Source: Epiperipatus broadwayi
Lineage: Eukaryota; Onychophora; Udeonychophora; Euonychophora; Peripatidae
DNA length: 64,000 nt
Reading direction: 5' to 3'
Assembly (NCBI GenBank): GCA_028023455.1
Contig: JAQFVV010006231.1
Location: 9,376,036 to 9,440,035, forward strand
A program made the translations under genes and the position numbers. The notes under the pieces were generated by a model. That model was not told where the DNA came from. It ran no database searches and saw only the letters and a list, made by a program, of their open reading frames with translations. Position 1 is the stretch's first letter. Each line of letters begins with the position of its first letter. Below are positions 12,870 to 24,339 of this stretch, piece by piece.

Positions 12870-13255
12870 AGAGATGTCTGTCCATCCCTTATATATGTAA
12901 TAAAATGGATTATGTCCTCTACATGAAGGGTCAGATTGACTTTAGGTCAACATAGGTGTGACAAGAATCTTGGCTTCAGTGTGGCCTTTGAGCATTCCAT
13001 CATCAGATTTTCAATTGGATGGATGGTTGAAGAGTTGGAGTAGACTGAAGCCTGTCCATTGAAGTATGAGGATTGGCTATCTTAATATATATTTGAGCAC
13101 TTATAGCATATATGTGCAGAAATGGTAATCTGGACCAACTGATAATTGCTGGTTTAGCATGAAATACATATATTGGTGATATCAGTATTATGAGATAGTG
13201 TGGAGAGTGGTGGGTTATGTGAAAGTCTGTGCTCATATACCCTATATATTAAGAG
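12870..13255 (+). repeat. SINE-like repeat, longest copy
   Basis: The most extended copy on the plus strand. In order: an upstream part containing the small palindrome TTGACTTTAGGTCAA (about 12928-12942), TGGATGGATGGTTGAAGAG, GACCAACTGATAATTGCTGG, TTTAGCATGAAAT, TATCAGTATTATGAGATAG, and the end GTGAAAGTCTGTGCTCATA. The open frame on the opposite strand (13003-13236) is an artefact of this repeat, because the same region in other copies is not open. The middle linker present in the 39.4-kb copy is deleted here. It lacks the terminal hairpin. Confidence 0.7.
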
Positions 13256-15463
13256 TTATTAAGGAAACATTCATTATTAAATAAAAATAAAGGGAATTCT
13301 CTAAGTATGTATATATATGGTGATATAAAGTCATACATAAAAAAATATGTTTAACAAATATGTTTGTAAAAATATATATATATCAAATAAACATAATTTG
13401 AGAAGTTAGATTTTATTTTTAGATTTTTAATTAAATAATAAAAAACGATAAATGCTTACAATGTAATTAATAATTAATAGATAGATTGTATAAAAACACA
13501 TACATACAAACTAATGGTTATCTATTGATGATATGTAACAATGAGGTTTTCAAGTTTTAAAAAATAAAAGTTTGTAATGTTTGTTATCTGTTAAAACTAT
13601 ATAGCGCAGATATAAGAATGGATTGGTCAGGATTAAAAAAAGAATGAAGAGAAAAAATTTTCAAGATCATTCCGGTATTAACTAGAGATAAAGGCAGTAT
13701 AAAAAAGAGGACTAATTTAATAATCCAACATAAACCTACTAAAGATCGCACTCATCCAGTCTTCAATAATTTCGGACTCTTTAAAGGAAAACAAAAACGT
13801 GAATTTTAATTTTTGTAAAAAACGTGACAAAATTTAGATTGATGACATTCGGGAATTGGCTATTAACTACTAGATATAATTCATCTGAGTTTCTCAAGGA
13901 AAGTAGAAAGAAAAAAAATAATTACAGCAACAAAATATCCATATTTTGAAATATTTGACAAAAAAAGCTCTTACATTTAAACACGTGTTTTCTAATTAAT
14001 TGTCAGCAAGGACTATAAGTATAAACTATTTTTTTAATATCTGCTTTGGAATATTTGAAAGGAAAGAGACATTATAAAAAAAATATCTACATACACTTTA
14101 TTCATATATGTCAACTATATATAACTATGGTATTTACTATTAATGTTATTTAAAATTTATATTACTAAATGTGTATTCTATATTATAAATTCAAAGTGAT
14201 AGCTTCTATTGACTGTAGAGAATTATAACTTTAATTAAAAATCTTAATTGGTTTGTAATATAAACTTTAATAATCATCAGCATTAGAGATATGGAAGGCT
14301 ACTGTTGAAATTGCAATTATAATTACCTGTTAGTTTTTTTTTTTAAAAAAGGAGAAATACATTTCATCTGCTAAATAATCATATTTAAAATAGGATAACA
14401 AAATTTTGAGAATTTCCATTGCTTAAAATAAAAAATCTCTTAATAAAGGAAAATCTTACAATATCTATATATGTGCATGTGGATGTGTATTTATTAATAT
14501 GAATTATATAGTTATCCAAGCTTTCAATAATTGATTAAGTAATTAGTACTAGTATTAACAAATATAAGGAAATTATGTAATCTGGGTTTGATAAAACTAT
14601 TTAATCACACAACTTTAGTTCTATTATGGTAATTTTATCAGCTTTTTGTAGATTGAGATAATGACCAGACAACATTGCTGTTAGTTGAATATTTATGGAC
14701 TATACCGTCTAACGATGAGCTCAAGGCTCTGAGTTAGACCCAGGATATTTAGGTTTGTAAGTATATAAGAGGTTTTTAGACAGAATAATTCTGCTATCAA
14801 TTAAATGATATTTTGTTGATTAACCTAATATTAACTTTGTTAAAAATTGTTTAGAAAAGCTTAAATTATTACCTGCAATATGTTGGAAATAATTTCCATT
14901 AATATAGACAGGATGTATTTGATTAAAAAAATTACATGATTAAAAATACCTTCTTCAGAAGAAGCCTCTGTGAATAAAGAATTCTTGTTTCCACTAGAAA
15001 ATGAAAAATATTGTTTAACAATGATTTAATAATCATTATTTTGGAAGCCATGATATTTAAGTAAGAGATATCCAATTTTTAACAGTTTATTTCTTCCTGA
15101 GAATGTGCTTTGTTTTTATACTTAAAGCCTCAATGGCATTTATCTTAGTAGTAGATAAATTTTGTTTATATAACTATTATAAAGTTTTGATTTATTTTAT
15201 CTCATAGCCTAGATTAGTAAAGAATAAAAAAAGATTTTTCTCAGAAGGGCTTGTTAAAGAGAAAATAATATTTCAAAAATAGAAAAGTAATTTTCATTGA
15301 AAATGAATCAATAGGCATTGTTATCTGTTGTGTTTGGTCTGGATTACAGACCCAACCTACAGAAAATAATACTAATATCAGTATTACAATTAATATAATA
15401 TTTATTAATCACAAATATATACAATAAATTATACAGTATATATACAATAAATAATAGTTATAA
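13256..15463. other. A+T-rich spacer
   Basis: No gene seen. TA microsatellites near 13375 and 14470, poly(T) near 14335. Nothing with recognisable coding or structural-RNA signal. Confidence 0.55.
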
Positions 15464-15951
15464 TGTGAACTCTTGAATTTGAGTCTTGTGGTTCTACCGC
15501 TTCCAGCTACACCTGATAACTTGCCTCGCAGGTAGGAAGAATGACTCTTCCGGCTGAACAAGACAGCTTGCCTCGAGTCAACAGTAGTCTTAGCAGAGTC
15601 CGGTCCCTCTGTGGACTTGCCTAGCTGCATAGATAAATAGCGTATTGCTATTAGTGGAAATGACGACTGCTGTTCAAGTTAGCAGGGCTTCCCTGGGAGA
15701 ATGCGTACAGTTTTTTCAGGTTAGACAGACATTCTTCCCTGATTCTCACAAAAGTCTGACTATTTATAGCCAGATCCCTGACTTTACTGAAAAACTCAGA
15801 TTCAGCAAGCATCATTGCTTATTGGCCTGTAATAATCATTGGCTATGTTTTAGCTGTACATCAGCCTATTAGCATGTGGCAAACAATGCTTAATCTGATC
15901 AGATAAGGAATCTGGAATAATCCACTTCTGAGAGAAGGGAGGACTATAACA
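15464..15951 (-). mobile_element. Candidate solo LTR
   Basis: A 488-bp island much richer in G+C than its flanks. Read on the minus strand it starts TGTTATAGTCC and ends GAGTTCACA, giving the TG...CA ends of a long terminal repeat, and carries a good TATA box (15761-15771) in its middle, followed by a region that could hold the transcription start. No partner LTR, primer site or internal gene is present, so it would be a solo LTR. The 5-bp flanks (TATAA and CTATC) do not match, which weakens the call. Open frames here (minus 15409-15630, plus 15645-15872) show no known domain. An alternative is a fragment of a different element or a conserved host promoter. Confidence 0.45.
15761..15771 (-). 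promoter_or_regulatory. TATA box of the candidate solo LTR
   Basis: On the minus strand the sequence reads GGCTATAAATAGTC, a strong TATA-box match placed centrally in the 488-bp island, as expected between the U3 and R parts of an LTR. Confidence 0.5.
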
Positions 15952-16104
15952 CTATCAAATTAGTGGAATCTTTAATTATCTCAGTGATATGAAAAAGATA
16001 AGTAATTGTAAGAAGATCTCCTATTTTTTCCTTACACCTATTTGAGACCACAAATTATTTCTTTTCATAAAAATAAAATGTGACTTTGTAGGTAAAACGA
16101 CTCA

Positions 16105-16318
16105 CCGTTGAGTATTTATAAAGGAGCAATTGAAAACACATGGCAGGTCTATAGCAACACATGATTAATTCATAATCAGCTCTACAACCTTCTCTTGGCC
16201 TAGTTTTTGCTATTAAATCTGAAGTCTTCCACCATTGGGTACCAAGATTGTAATCAATTTGGTTCCCATAAACTCCATCTAATTTTGTATCTATTTTATT
16301 TTCAGTGAAATAAATCAA
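16105..16318 (-). pseudogene. RTE LINE, C-terminal piece of AP-like endonuclease
   Basis: The minus frame translates to a stretch typical of the end of the APE-type endonuclease in RTE/BovB retrotransposons: DGVYGNQIDYNLGTQWW (about 16277-16227), then IAKTRPREGC, then ADYELI. In intact relatives this last motif is S-D-H-E/Q-L with an essential His; here the His codon has become Tyr (about 16172-16174), so the piece could not cut DNA. No RT domain follows downstream on this strand. It may come from the same family as the RT relics at 60-1215 and 34070-34860, which lack this domain. Recognition rests on motif order known from the family. Confidence 0.75.
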
Positions 16319-19300
16319 AAATTAAAATGTAGCACTAATTGATAACTTTAAGCAGACTTCAAAGATAATGGCTTTGATTATATTTTCTTCACATCTGATT
16401 TTTGGATAATTTAATTCTAATACTGGTATAATGTTTTCAACAATAGAACACTTATAAATTAAATCTCATAAGTGTGCGTATAATCTTTCTAGATTTTAGA
16501 GGGTTATAATCTAGTGGATTGAGAGATATTGGTCACTATTAAAATTATTCATGGGTGTACAAAATTCAATTGAATAGGAAAAAAAAGTATTTTTTAAATA
16601 ACATGATTTTAAAAAAAGCCCCCAAACAAACAACAACAACATAATGCAGAGATAATGGTGTGCTATTTGTAACAAGAGGCTTATTCTATAAAATTAAATT
16701 TGGTTTGTGTCTACATATTTTCAGACATGTAAATCAAGGTATGCATTTGTAACATTTAAAACCTAAAGGATGCATTTTTTTTTTGTAAAAATTATTGTTA
16801 GGCATTAAAAAACAAATCTTTTGTAAACAAACCAACATATTGCTTTAATAGAATGCTGAAATTAATTTATTTGGTAAAAAGAATTAAAATGTTTATCAGT
16901 AATATAACTTTTAACAATCAAAAAGTTAACCAATGAGTTATGAAAAACATTTGTGGTTTAACAGATAATTATAAATAAATGGAGAAGGAAAACAATTTTC
17001 AATAAGTTGGAGTTATTAGACAGATGGAGAACAATTGTTGAAGAGTTATGAATAATTATTATTGAGCATTAAGGGTCTGACCAAATCAATGAACTGAAAT
17101 TCAGTTGAAACAGAAAATGGAAGACAATCCTACAAGTGTCCATAAAATTACTTATGTCTCCAATATTATTGAGTACCAATCACACGAGGGAAAGACAATA
17201 AGTTAACCTTAAAAAAGCAGTTTTTAGCATATTCCTTAATCAGAGCAATGCAAAATCTCACTGAAAACTATTGTACCTATAGGCTGCAAATTCCTAAAAA
17301 TGTACTGACCATTAGTGCGATGCTATGTAGTTCCAAGATGAATTATAATAAGCCAATATGCTAAATTATGTATCTAAAAGTAAACTGAGAATTAAACACA
17401 ATTATGGGTTCATGAAAATAAAAGCAATAACCTACATTAGTTATTATAAATTAGTACCATAACAACTTTAGAAAAAAAGATGTTTAATGTGATACTAAGA
17501 AAAAGACCTTTTTGATAGCTAATAATTCAGAAAAAAATAAATAAACGAACTACAATAATGAAAGGTTTTGTGGGCAGAAGTAATGCACCTATATGTCATG
17601 TTTGCAGCCTAGGGTTTGAATTCAGAATAAGTAAAATTCTTTTCAAAAAATTCAATATTTTTCTTTCAAGTAGCTCTCCAATATTGATTAGTAAGTGGTT
17701 ATCTAGCTATTTTTAAAGGGTAAAAACACAGATGAAAAATGCATAAACCTCATCACCCAGAAATTACAAGCTTGCTGAGTACTATCTTCTCCTATATAGT
17801 TCTTTTATGAAGAATTGTTGAAGATAAATTTTTCTTGCAGTGAGCTTCATAATTTTTGTGAATAAATAAAATAGTAACTAAATGTTGCTTGGAAATTCAT
17901 ATTTAATTAAAACACCGGAAGTGTAGAATTGAGCTATACTCAGTGATAGAGTCGACTACTATATCGCTGCATTAAGCCACGAAGAGCAATTATGTAAAAT
18001 AATATCGATAAATGAATAATAATAATCGAAAACTTTACTATTTAAGAATTTAAATGAAGTTTGAGAACAGAAGCTGTGCCGTGTTTCTCTAATTGACTTC
18101 CAAAATTTGTCATTGTACCACAGCACCGAACTACGTAGAATAAACGAATGAATTAATATAAAAATCTGAAGTAACAGTGAGACCCGACCCATGAGTCTTG
18201 AGAACTATAGAAAACTCCATTTTACAATTGCATTAAACCACCAAGGCAATTATATAAATGAATATCGATAAATGAATAATCTAATAAAAGGATACAAGAT
18301 AATATTTAATAAAATTATTACATTCTAAAAATGAACTCTCTTCCTCTTCGAATCTTAGAAGTTTAGAAGTTTGATATCTATGCATTGACTAGTGTTATTT
18401 TTAAAGATGTTATACAAATTTTTTCTTAATTTACATCCATCAATTTTTACTTGATAATGCAATATTTACAAAAGAAGAGAGGAAAAAAAGCAATAATTTA
18501 AAAACAATCACTATTTAATGCAGTCTTTTTAATGGATAAAATCATCAAATTTAAACTCATTAAGTAAATATTTATAAATTTAAGACACACAGACAAATTT
18601 CAAAGTCAAACTACCAAACATAACGTAATTTTTTTTATTAGTGTTTTTATTTGTAAAAACAAGAGCTGATGAATGGTTATTTAAAGAAGAAAAAGTTTTC
18701 ATTCTCCTAAGTAACAAAGTAAGATTTAATAAATTGTTTGTTAAATTCAATTGAGCATCTAACTTGGGTGAGATGTGAGATTTGAAAGTAATCTAAATTC
18801 AATTGAACAGATGGTTTCTGACCTGTCTAAGATTAAACTTTGCCAAGTGACTAGAATTGGCAAATGCAAACAAAGAGATACTTCTTTACACTCTGGAAAA
18901 CAATAAGAAATATCATTTCAATCCACAATCACTTAAAGAATAATACTTTTTTTTTTTTTGAAGAAAGACAAAAATCAGGCAGAACATTTAAAATTGAGGA
19001 GAATAAAAGTATTAGGTAACAATCTAATGTAATATATTTACTAAATAAAATGTAAGAAAACAAAGCGCCGTCGATTGTGTTAATACTATTGTATAGTTTT
19101 AACGTTTTAATACTATCACAAGATGGATTGAGTTAAATATTTTTAACATCAATTGCATTTTATTTATAATCATAGAAATGATCGATTGAAAATGAAAACT
19201 ATATCAATGGATGCATTATCAACATTAGTGGTTCATTAGTATGGCCATTCCCATTTGGCGAGGGAGGGGCAGATTATGAAGAATAAATTATATAGAAATA

Positions 19301-19934
19301 AAGGGAAAAAAATAGTATCAGAATTGCAATGGGTGTAATTAAAAGATGGAAATATAATTGCACAAACACACTATGTCATTGTCACAATTAGTGCAGAGAG
19401 ATGACCAACGCTTAAGTTTCATAATGATCATATACAATGTAATATGAGTGAAGATAATATTATTATAATATTTACAGAAGCACATTTATCTTTGATGGAT
19501 TTTCTTTTAGAAAGAAAAAGCACAATAATTCCAACAATTTATGCTGAATCTTGTAGAGCATTCTGCATGTCCCTTTCAAATATAAATTTTAGTTTTAAAA
19601 CTTTCTACCAAAACAATAGAAACAGAAAGATTAAGCTCACTGACTTTAATGTTCAATCAGAAACAAATCTAATAATTTATTATTAAACAACTGTTCAAAA
19701 TAATACCAAATCAAAACTCTTAGAATACAATTCATAGCTTTATCCATTTTTCTTTTTGAAATACTGCTGCCTTAAAAATAGCTTTAAAAATTAGCATAAA
19801 GTACTGGGTAGGTAAACCATTTCACATTTCTAGTTCAAAAAAAGATTAGTGATAATCATGAATGTATTTATCTAGAGTTGTGGTTGGAATAAGTTTGACA
19901 TGTGTAAATAAAAATGTAACGATTTATTATTGAT
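16319..19934. other. A+T-rich stretch with faint repeat traces
   Basis: No gene seen. A tRNA-like fragment (ACTCAGTGATAGAGTCGAC) lies near 17937-17956, and a B-box-like GGGTTTGAATTC near 17611, both too weak to call. A diverged direct repeat of about 55 bp, containing ATATCGATAAATGAATAAT, occurs at about 17966-18025 and 18222-18285. The open frames at 17959-18192 (minus) and 19444-19686 (plus) resemble nothing known. Confidence 0.5.
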
Positions 19935-20065
19935 AAATACTGAATATATGATGAAGGTATATGTGAGAGATTGTGATCTGGGCCAAGTTGAAGACTACTA
20001 GTTCAGCATGAAATGCATCTGGGAGTCATTTAACTTTTATGATATCTTTATTCATATGCTTTGAG
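19935..20065 (+). repeat. SINE-like repeat copy, diverged
   Basis: Shares the family core: GTGATCTGGGCCAAGTTGAAG, then ACTAGTTCAGCATGAAATGC, then a TCATTTAACTTTTATG linker. The 3' tRNA-like part is eroded. Confidence 0.5.
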
Positions 20066-22413
20066 AATGTATAGTGGAATGAAGGTTATTAAATATATCT
20101 AAAATAACATCTATTAAAAATATGTATCTACATCAAGTCAAAATACACAAATAAAAATAAAGAATGTATCAAAAAAAGCTAGGCCAGTGAACAGCGCGAG
20201 AAATGAGAAAAGCTGAAATGATTATTTTCAATTTCAAATTTTCTGATTACTAGGGATTGATTCTATAATGTTTTTAATTACAGTAAAAAATTAACATATC
20301 AATAAAAACCAGTGTTACATAAGTGTACTATAACTTTTCTAACTGATGCCATTAATTTTTAACTTTACCTTAAAACATTACATAACTGATCTACAATGGA
20401 GTGTCTGAGTCATGCAGACAAAAGTTGTGGAGAGTGATCCAAGCTATAGTCTGTATAATGGTATTAAATTTTCATTCCATTTATAAATTTTTTGGCAAAT
20501 GTGTTATAATTCAATAACTTTTTGATTGTTTTGATTTTAATAAATTTTCGGCAGGTTTTTTATTAGCTGTTGTCATTATTGTCTAAATAATAAAAAAAAG
20601 TAAAAGATATTGACACCCATTAATATGAATTTATGAAGTATGTATAATTATGCAAATATTATTTATTATATATATATTCTTAATTTACATTTATTTGTTT
20701 TTCCCCACATTTTTGGAGGGAAGGGGCAAATAAAATCTTCACAGAACATATGAAAAGCTGGTTATAGCATTTTTTTTTTTTACTATAAGATTGAAGGATA
20801 AATATATGTTACAAATAAGATTTTAGATATAATGAAATGCTTAACTAATATCTAGAAAAATATAATTCAAATACTCTTTTAACATTCACATATTTTACAT
20901 ATCTAAAAATAAATACCAGTTTTATTTCTATACTTGTGCCTAATTACTCTCTTTGTACCCTTGAGAAATTATATAAGTGAGAACAAGGATAAAATAATAT
21001 CAATGATGGATTTAAGGTGAAACCTAAAGAATTATTAATGCTTTAAATGGTGCACATTAAATTCAAATTAAACAAAAATGGACAACAAATAGCTTATATA
21101 CAAGTCTGAAAACAATGTGCACAGATGTCTTATGCATATTTAAAAAATGTTGGACCAGTAATTGACATATGCCAAATTTAAGCTATGCAAATGGTATAAT
21201 AGAATAAACTTTATATGCTACATTAAAAAAGAAATAAAATGAAGTTTATTAGAGATTTATAATGTGCACGAGAAATGAATGAATGATCCAGACTTCCTAA
21301 AAAATATTTTATAGTGAATTTAAACAGTTTTCCATGAGAGAGACAAAGATACTATAAAATTTTGAGTATTGATTGCTTTCATTAGCAAGATATGAAGCAC
21401 GATAGGTACAGTGAAGAACTACAATTGGATGTGGAGTTGAAGTCTTTCAAAAAGAAAAGTTTGCTGCAAAAGAAATTAAGATTGCACAGAATAATAAAAT
21501 AGCTTATTTTATATTTGGACATATTTCTAGTATATTATTATTATTTTATTTCTCTATCTTTTTCTTCTTCTTGGAATTGAAATGACTATTCTTGTTTGCA
21601 GCTGGCTGTTGCTGATTTATTCACAAATAATTTATTAAAAAAATTGTTTTAGCAATCAAGATATTAATAATACCTAATAAATGAATTATGCAATATTTCA
21701 TTCTGTTTTAATTTTATTGAAATAATCTATTAATAACAAATGGAAAATCTATTGTTTTTTATGTAAGTTGACTGCAGCTGTTAAATAGTCCACTGCAATA
21801 CATTTTTTCAACAGCTCTTCAAAAAAAACAGAAATGATGAAGACATTACTTATTAGATTTACTAATTACTGATTAATGAAATTTTAGATATTTTCTATTC
21901 TAGCTAAACACAGTAAGATTCCCATTTATTTATTGATCAATTCTGGATAGCTACATGGATTTGTTATGAAACAATCGAGATACTTAAGAGAAAAAAACCC
22001 TCTTCTTATATAAAATCTGAAAAAAATTCAAAGTTTTTACTGAGCTTGGACTAGCTAATCTAGATTAAAATTAAATATGTCAAAATGAATAAAATTTCTT
22101 TAAATGCTCACTTTTTTGAAAGCATTTAGTTTTCTAATCAAAAAATAATGTAAAATAAAAAATCCTAATAATAACTAATTCTATTATTTATTAATAAATA
22201 ATTTATTATAATTATTTTAATTAATAATAAAGACAATTATTATGAGCTCAGATTAATATGATGTTGCTAATATATCTTAACTCATCAGTGACTTACTGAA
22301 GAAAACAAACTTATAGTAAGACTATCTTTTCAATTAAAATGTTTTTTTGTATCACAATAATGATTCCAGTATTTGTTTTTAAATAATTTATTATTATAAA
22401 TTAAAGAAATTAG
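20066..22413. other. A+T-rich spacer
   Basis: No gene seen. Poly(T) near 20770, a TA run near 20667-20677 and many short A/T tracts only. Confidence 0.55.
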
Positions 22414-22416
22414 ATT

Positions 22417-22540
22417 AATAGGTATAAAACAGGCAAAACTCACTATACGTATTGCCACACACAGTGAGTTTTGCCTGTTTTAAAACAGTTATACACAAGC
22501 ATAAGAAGTGGTGGTCATGAGATGTTTATTAATAGGTATA
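22417..22540. mobile_element. 104-bp insertion with flanking direct repeats, unknown family
   Basis: A short insertion (22427-22530) starts AAACAGGCAAAACTCACT and ends CATGAGATGTTTATT. The same sequence flanks it on both sides: AATAGGTATA at 22417-22426 and 22531-22540, extending to 15 bp (ATTAATAGGTATAAA, 22414-22428 and 22528-22542) if the ends are read differently. The first 18 bp (22427-22444) recur as a perfect inverted copy at 22463-22480, giving a hairpin with an 18-nt loop. The target duplication length fits LINE-mediated retroposition better than a DNA transposon. A 34-bp relative with the same two ends and its own 12-bp target duplication lies at 55025-55082. No function known to me. 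Confidence 0.8.
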
Positions 22541-22549
22541 AATAAAAAA

Positions 22550-22690
22550 ATAGAATAGAAAGGTGATAGAGATATATAAATAATAATAATGATGTAGAAT
22601 GATAGATAAAACAGAAGAAGAAATAAAAAGGAAGTAGAAATAAGAAAATAATAATTAGGAAATAAAAGATATAGAGTTAAAAATAAAATA
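22550..22690. other. Purine-only-like tract
   Basis: The plus strand is strikingly rich in A and G with very few C (GATAGA, GAAGAAG and AAATAAG-like words). It lies between the short insertion and the hammerhead-like motif and may be degraded microsatellite. Confidence 0.5.
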
Positions 22691-22774
22691 TGATTATGAA
22701 TAATAATGTAAAATATGTATTTTATATGTATATAAAATAATGGTTATATAATTATATGTTTAAATATTGTAGCT

Positions 22775-22802
22775 CTGATGAAGACTGCAGGACAGTCGAA
22801 AC
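22775..22802 (+). ncRNA. Hammerhead-ribozyme-like motif, probable Penelope-like element relic
   Basis: The sequence reads CTGATGAA, then a perfect 5-bp stem GACTG/CAGTC closing a CAGGA loop, then CGAAAC. This is the conserved core plus helix II of a hammerhead ribozyme. Soon after comes AATAAAGGAGGAA, an ending often seen behind this motif in Penelope-like retroelements, which are known to carry hammerheads in their terminal repeats. One extra A follows CTGATGA. I cannot find a convincing helix III or GUH cleavage site, so self-cleavage is doubtful and this is most likely a fossil. No Penelope reverse transcriptase or GIY-YIG gene is seen nearby. Confidence 0.55.
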
Positions 22803-22859
22803 TGTTAGAAAAATAAAGGAGGAATTATATAAAAAGTTGCATTTAAGCATATAAGAAAA

Positions 22860-24059
22860 AAGAGTTATAAAAAAATATTATAAACTAACTGATTTATTAC
22901 TTGAACATCTCTGATATAATTATGGATATTTTTCATTATTTTCCACGTTTACAAGTTTTTTTTTTCTTACTGAAAAAAGAAATTATTTTTTATATAAATA
23001 ATGAGTTGTTACTTTAAACATTTACTACTTTTTGCAATAAATTAATATATATATATTAGATAGATTTGGATATGTTGTAGTAGCAATTAATTTAGCTATA
23101 ACACTTAAAGATAAATAATATATTAAAAAAACATATACATACTAGAGATTCACAGTAAAAATTAAACAAGTAAATATTTGTCAATATTTAATTACTGGGG
23201 AAAATATTTTTTGTAATAAAAGATAGAAGATATAAAATGCCACATTAAATCATCAAACTAGAACAGAATGAACACAATATGGATGATAAATTTTTTCAAG
23301 TGGCAAAAAAGTTCAGTCATGCTATATGCAGTAAAAAAAAAAAACTTCACCAAGAGTTACATATGTCATGAGAAACTTAGGAGTAAAAGAGATTTCTAAC
23401 CTTCGTATACATAAGGAAAGATTTAAATTATACTTTTAACTTACATTATGTATTACTGCATGTTCAATATAAAGTTGTAAATAAAACAACAAGGGCCAAT
23501 TAAAACGTAGATGGATTATTAACTTCATTAATAAAATGAATTTTATTACAATTGTTTGATTTGAAAAATCTGATTATAAATAAGTAGCCATAAAAATTGG
23601 AAAAATTAATGCAAATTCTTTGTTACTGCATCACATGAAATATATCAATATGATGTGTAAAATATCAACAGCAATCAAAACCATTATAATATTTAAATTA
23701 TTTTTACTGCCAATATAACTTCAAAAAAATAAATGAAAATATGATTTATTTTAAATCAAATATATGCATATTATTGTATTTATAAATAAAAAAAAAAATT
23801 GAATTAGAAATATTTATCTTAAGTAGCTATCATTTCTTTTGTTGTCCTGGAAATCAAAATTTAAATGTAATATTTTACATTCATTATGTGAATAATATTT
23901 TAGCAATTATTAAACAACTATTTTCTGAAAAATTGCATGCTTATCAATACTAAATTAGGAGAGTAATTTAGACATGAAGTAAATGAAAAATGTGTTATTT
24001 GAAATAATTTAAAGCAGAATTTTATATACACACATGCATAGAAAGGCAGAATTAATATA
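22860..24059. other. A+T-rich spacer
   Basis: No gene seen; poly(A) near 23333 and 23790, TA run near 23047. Confidence 0.55.
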
Positions 24060-24339
24060 GTCTACATAAGAGGTGGGGAGCCTGCGGTCTTAAAGTTGCA
24101 TGTGGCCTTACCTGTAATTCAAAATTTGCACTGCAAAATCGATTTCGTGTGGTGCCGTGAACTGATGGTATTGACTTTGGTTGTATCTCAATCCCAGTCT
24201 TTCTCTGTGGAACACAGCATTGCTTGTGCATTGCTGCTTACATTGAGGTTAAGTTAATGTAAATTTAATAATACATTGATCACTCAGAGAAAAGAGAACA
24301 TTTAATGTTCGGTGGGACTTAAATTATTTCTTTATTTCT

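Noticed and set aside
13003-13236. Minus-strand open frame of 77 codons
   Set aside because: It lies within the SINE-like repeat; other copies of the repeat are not open in this frame.
17925-17975. Functional tRNA gene
   Set aside because: Only the D-arm-like part (CTCAGTGATAGAGTCGAC) is present; no anticodon arm or T arm follows at the right spacing.
19444-19686. Plus-strand open frame of 80 codons
   Set aside because: No similarity to any family I know, A+T-rich codon content typical of chance frames, no flanking signals.
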